From positions 1-16,465 of the forward strand of contig JAVHYH010000033.1 of the NCBI GenBank assembly GCA_031119155.1: 16,465 nt of DNA. Direction: 5' to 3'. Position 1 is the first letter of the stretch. Each line of letters opens with the position of its first letter. Source of the DNA: Brevundimonas sp. GTDB taxonomy: Bacteria; Pseudomonadota; Alphaproteobacteria; Caulobacterales; Caulobacteraceae. Under the pieces are notes generated by a model. The model did not search any database. It was not told the DNA's origin and saw only the letters and a program-made list of their open reading frames with translations. Positions 14,163-16,465 of this stretch are shown here, piece by piece. A program made the position numbers and the translations under genes.

Positions 14163-15164
14163 TTACGACGCCGGGGCCACGGTGGCGCGGCCGATCAGTT
14201 CACGCGCCTGTGCGATGGCGGCTTCGGTGGTCAGGGTTCCGGCCTGGATCTCGTCGGCCCAGTCCATCAGCGGCTTGCCGGTGACGGCGCCGCGGTTGGC
14301 CTCTTCCTCGAGATAGATGCCGCCGTTGGCGACGGCGACCGCATCCCAGGCGGCGCGGACGCCGGCCCAGTAGTCCTTGGTCGCGGCCCAGTAGGCGTCG
14401 CCCGGCGCGGCGTCATAGTTGTCGACGCGGCGGTAGGTGTTGATGACGTCCTCCTGGACGATGGCGACCGGACCGGCCCCGTCGCCCTCGGCGACGCCCA
14501 TCTTGACGTTGTCCTGGATGTGGACCCAGCCCTCCGGCGTCAGGGCGTGGCGGTTGGTCCCGAGGTAGCGGTCGTAGATCGGGTTGCGGACCGCGTCGCG
14601 GCGGGCCAGCGGACGCCAGGTCGGGTTGGAGGTCCACTCCGACTGGCCGTGGTCATACGCCCAGTGGCCGACGCCGCCGTAACGGGGGCTGTCGTCGGTC
14701 TGCCAGACGGTTTGCGACCAGGCGCCGCGGCGCTCGTCGGCCGAGACCGGGGTCACGGTCCAGCGGTTCGGACCGGCGTAGGTCAGGACCGTCTCGGGCT
14801 CATAGACCCAGTCCTGGCGCCAGTGCTTGATGACCATGTGGTTGCCCGCGTCATCGCTCATGACGAGGATGTGCTGCAGGCTGATGCGGGCGCCGTCGTC
14901 ATAGACGACGCGGACGATCTCGTTACCGGCCGACAGCTTCTCTTCCAGCGGCTCGTAACCGGCGCGGAAGCTGACGTTTTCGCGCATGTCGAAACGGACC
15001 CGCCACTGGCCGGCCTGAGCCAGGATCGATTGGCGATCCCGCTCGAACTGGCTCGCCGCCGGAGCCTGGACCGAGGTCGCCGAAGAGGCGGTCTCGGCGA
15101 AAGCCGGAGCGGTCGCCGCGAGGGCGGCGGCCAGAACGGAGGTGAGCAACAAGGCTCGGCGCAT
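14163..15164 (-). CDS. Exported DUF6607 family protein
   Basis: A 333-residue protein with a Sec signal peptide (1-23, ending PAFA-E), predicted to be periplasmic. It matches what I recall of DUF6607: FERDRQSILAQAGQWRVRFD (40-59), ISLQHILVM (94-102), MVIKHWRQDWVYEP (110-123), NRWTVTPV (133-140), and a region with NRHALTPEGWVHIQDN (204-219) and VQEDVINTYRRVD (236-248). It contains seven histidines, H98, H109, H114, H167, H172, H206 and H215, several within these stretches, and many Trp and Tyr residues; a metal- or haem-binding role would be speculation. AAGGA precedes the ATG by 8 nt. It lies 48 nt downstream of the TonB-dependent receptor on the same strand, so the pair is probably one operon. 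The function is unknown; context suggests a role beside receptor-mediated uptake. Confidence 0.78.
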   Translation of the reverse strand: MRRALLLTSVLAAALAATAPAFAETASSATSVQAPAASQFERDRQSILAQAGQWRVRFDMRENVSFRAGYEPLEEKLSAGNEIVRVVYDDGARISLQHILVMSDDAGNHMVIKHWRQDWVYEPETVLTYAGPNRWTVTPVSADERRGAWSQTVWQTDDSPRYGGVGHWAYDHGQSEWTSNPTWRPLARRDAVRNPIYDRYLGTNRHALTPEGWVHIQDNVKMGVAEGDGAGPVAIVQEDVINTYRRVDNYDAAPGDAYWAATKDYWAGVRAAWDAVAVANGGIYLEEEANRGAVTGKPLMDWADEIQAGTLTTEAAIAQARELIGRATVAPAS

Positions 15165-15212
15165 GTGACAGGTCCTTCGAATGCGAGTCAGTCGCGTTAT
15201 CGTCCCGCTCGA

Positions 15213-16465
15213 TCAGTACCGCAAGGCCAGCGACAGGCCGAAGTTGCGGCCCGGCTGGGTGTAGGCGTCCTTGATCGCCGAGGAGGTGGCGACCCCGCGG
15301 ACGTCGCTCCACCAGCTGTAGGTCTCGTCCAGAACGTTGAAGAGACCGGCGCGGGCGGTGACGTGGTCGTTGACGTTCCAGTAGGCGGTCAGGTCCAGCA
15401 GGGCGAAGTCCTCGCCGACGTAGCAGCGCAGAGCCGGGTTGGTCGGGCTGTGGCAGCTGGTCAGGTTGGTGGTGTCGGCCTGATCCTTGGCCTGCGACCA
15501 GGTGACGATGGCCTGGGCGCCGAAGCGGCCGGCGGGGTCATCGTAGCCGAGACCGACGACGACCTTGACCGGATCGATGGACTCATAGGGGCGGGTCGTG
15601 CCAGCGTCGGTGATGTCGCCGTCCGCGTAGGCGGCGGCGAAGCGGGTGCTCACGCCGTTGTCCCAGTACAGGTCGGCCTTGGCTTCCAGGCCCTTGATCT
15701 CGACGTCCGAGAAGTTGACGAACTGGAAGGTGGCCGGATCGGCGGGGTTGCCGAACTGGCCGCTGATCTGCTGGCGGCTGATGAAGTTCTCGTACTCCGA
15801 CTGGAAGCCGACGAGTTGGCCCGAGAAGCGGCCGCCGACGAGGTCGATGTTGCGGACGCGCAGGCCCAGCTCGATGCTGCGGCTGGTTTCCGGCTCGAGG
15901 TCCGGGTTGGAGATCGAGGTGTAGGCCTGGTTCACGTTCGAGAAGTAGTTGTTCACCTGGCTGGGCGTCGGCGCCTTGAAGCCTTCACCCCAGTTGGCGA
16001 AGACGCCGAAGGTGTCGGTGCTCCACCACATCACGCCCAGCTTGGGCGAGAAGTGGTCGCCGTCCTGATCGGCGCGCGAGGCGGCGGGGAACAGCGGATC
16101 GGCGGTCGTTTCCAGCTTGTAGCTGTCCCAGCGCAGGGCCGGGGTGATCTTCAGGGCGCCGTCCAGCAGGCTGATCTCGTCCTGAACGAACAGGCCGGCC
16201 AGGGTGTAGTCGGTCTTCGGGAAGGCGCTGACCGGGAAGGTTTCCGGCGGGGTCGGCACGGTGCCGCCGCGCACGCCTTCCTGGGTGGTCTCGGACCAGT
16301 CGCCGCCGACGGTGATGTTGTGGTCGCCGAAGGCGCGGCTGGCGCTGGCGAACAGGCCGAAGACCTCGTTGTCGAAGGTGTTGTCGCGGGTGCGGTCGAC
16401 GCCGACGCGGTCCTCGAAGGTGAACTGACGGGTGGTGGCCGTCTGCTGGTAGATCGAGACCTGCC
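15213..16465 (-). CDS. TonB-dependent receptor, haem/haemoglobin type, N-terminus beyond window
   Basis: Outer-membrane beta-barrel that imports a substrate using TonB/ExbBD energy. The frame is open from 15213 to the window end, so about 417 C-terminal residues are seen; the GTG at 16274 is internal and not the start. Barrel features: alternating amphipathic strands, LGVMWWSTDTFGVFANWGEG, FKAPTPSQVNNYF, a family-typical LEPETSRSIELGLR, and a terminal strand FGLSLALRY ending in an aromatic residue. The end segment LFNVLDETYSWWSDVRG followed by YTQPGRNFGLSL resembles haem/haemoglobin receptors of the HemR/HutA type, which guides the substrate call; plug and TonB box are not in view. A Cys pair (CHSPTNPALRC) probably closes an extracellular loop. 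The DUF6607 gene follows. Confidence 0.87.
   Translation of the reverse strand, partial: QVSIYQQTATTRQFTFEDRVGVDRTRDNTFDNEVFGLFASASRAFGDHNITVGGDWSETTQEGVRGGTVPTPPETFPVSAFPKTDYTLAGLFVQDEISLLDGALKITPALRWDSYKLETTADPLFPAASRADQDGDHFSPKLGVMWWSTDTFGVFANWGEGFKAPTPSQVNNYFSNVNQAYTSISNPDLEPETSRSIELGLRVRNIDLVGGRFSGQLVGFQSEYENFISRQQISGQFGNPADPATFQFVNFSDVEIKGLEAKADLYWDNGVSTRFAAAYADGDITDAGTTRPYESIDPVKVVVGLGYDDPAGRFGAQAIVTWSQAKDQADTTNLTSCHSPTNPALRCYVGEDFALLDLTAYWNVNDHVTARAGLFNVLDETYSWWSDVRGVATSSAIKDAYTQPGRNFGLSLALRY

Noticed and set aside
1..16465. CRISPR array, tRNA/rRNA, integrase or transposase, toxin-antitoxin or phage genes
   Set aside because: I looked for regularly spaced repeats, cloverleaf-like sequences and the usual mobile or defence protein motifs and saw none.

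Overview
The window looks like ordinary chromosome from a GC-rich alphaproteobacterium, most plausibly Caulobacterales (Brevundimonas- or Caulobacter-like). This rests on the very high GC content with G/C-ending codons, the alphaproteobacterial order trmL | petA-petB-petC with separate cytochrome b and c1 genes, a Tat-type Rieske protein, and a DUF6607 gene paired with a TonB-dependent receptor. The genus is an inference from content and recollection, not from a search. I see no rRNA, tRNA, CRISPR array, transposase, integrase or phage gene.

Layout. 1-1621 (+): 3' portion of a membrane-bound hybrid histidine kinase cut by the left edge. 1636-2511 (-): hemF, aerobic coproporphyrinogen oxidase, convergent with the kinase. 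2612-3868 (+): secreted M19 (renal-type) dipeptidase, divergent from hemF. 3873-4322 (-): trmL, convergent with the dipeptidase. 4323-4516: divergent regulatory gap with two neighbouring TTGCG...CGCAA inverted repeats. 4517-7256 (+): petA-petB-petC, the cytochrome bc1 complex, closed by a strong intrinsic terminator at 7284-7315. 7399-7980 (+): exported DUF1579-like protein. 8058-9710 and 9799-11460 (+): tandem M28 metallopeptidase paralogues, one with a cleavable signal peptide and the other a lipoprotein. 11460-11846 (+): RidA-family protein overlapping the second peptidase by 1 nt. 11854-12005: a 152-bp nested palindromic intergenic repeat. 12048-14107 (+): a translationally coupled pair, DCC thiol-disulfide-like protein and a saccharopine-dehydrogenase-like/DUF4166 protein. 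14163-15164 and 15213-16465 (-): DUF6607 protein and the C-terminal part of a TonB-dependent receptor of haem/haemoglobin type, probably one operon transcribed receptor first. A hairpin at 14108-14135 separates these from the DUF4166 gene.

How the genes work together. Haem is a loose theme: HemF makes haem precursor, the bc1 complex uses haems b and c, and the receptor/DUF6607 pair probably imports haem. These are separate transcription units and nothing in the sequence shows co-regulation. The M19 and two M28 enzymes, all exported, suggest periplasmic or cell-surface peptide scavenging. The least explained parts are the DUF6607-receptor pair, the DCC/DUF4166 pair, the RidA homologue that appears to lack the catalytic arginine, and the palindromic DNA elements. 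I did not find a clearly novel multi-gene defence or mobile system.
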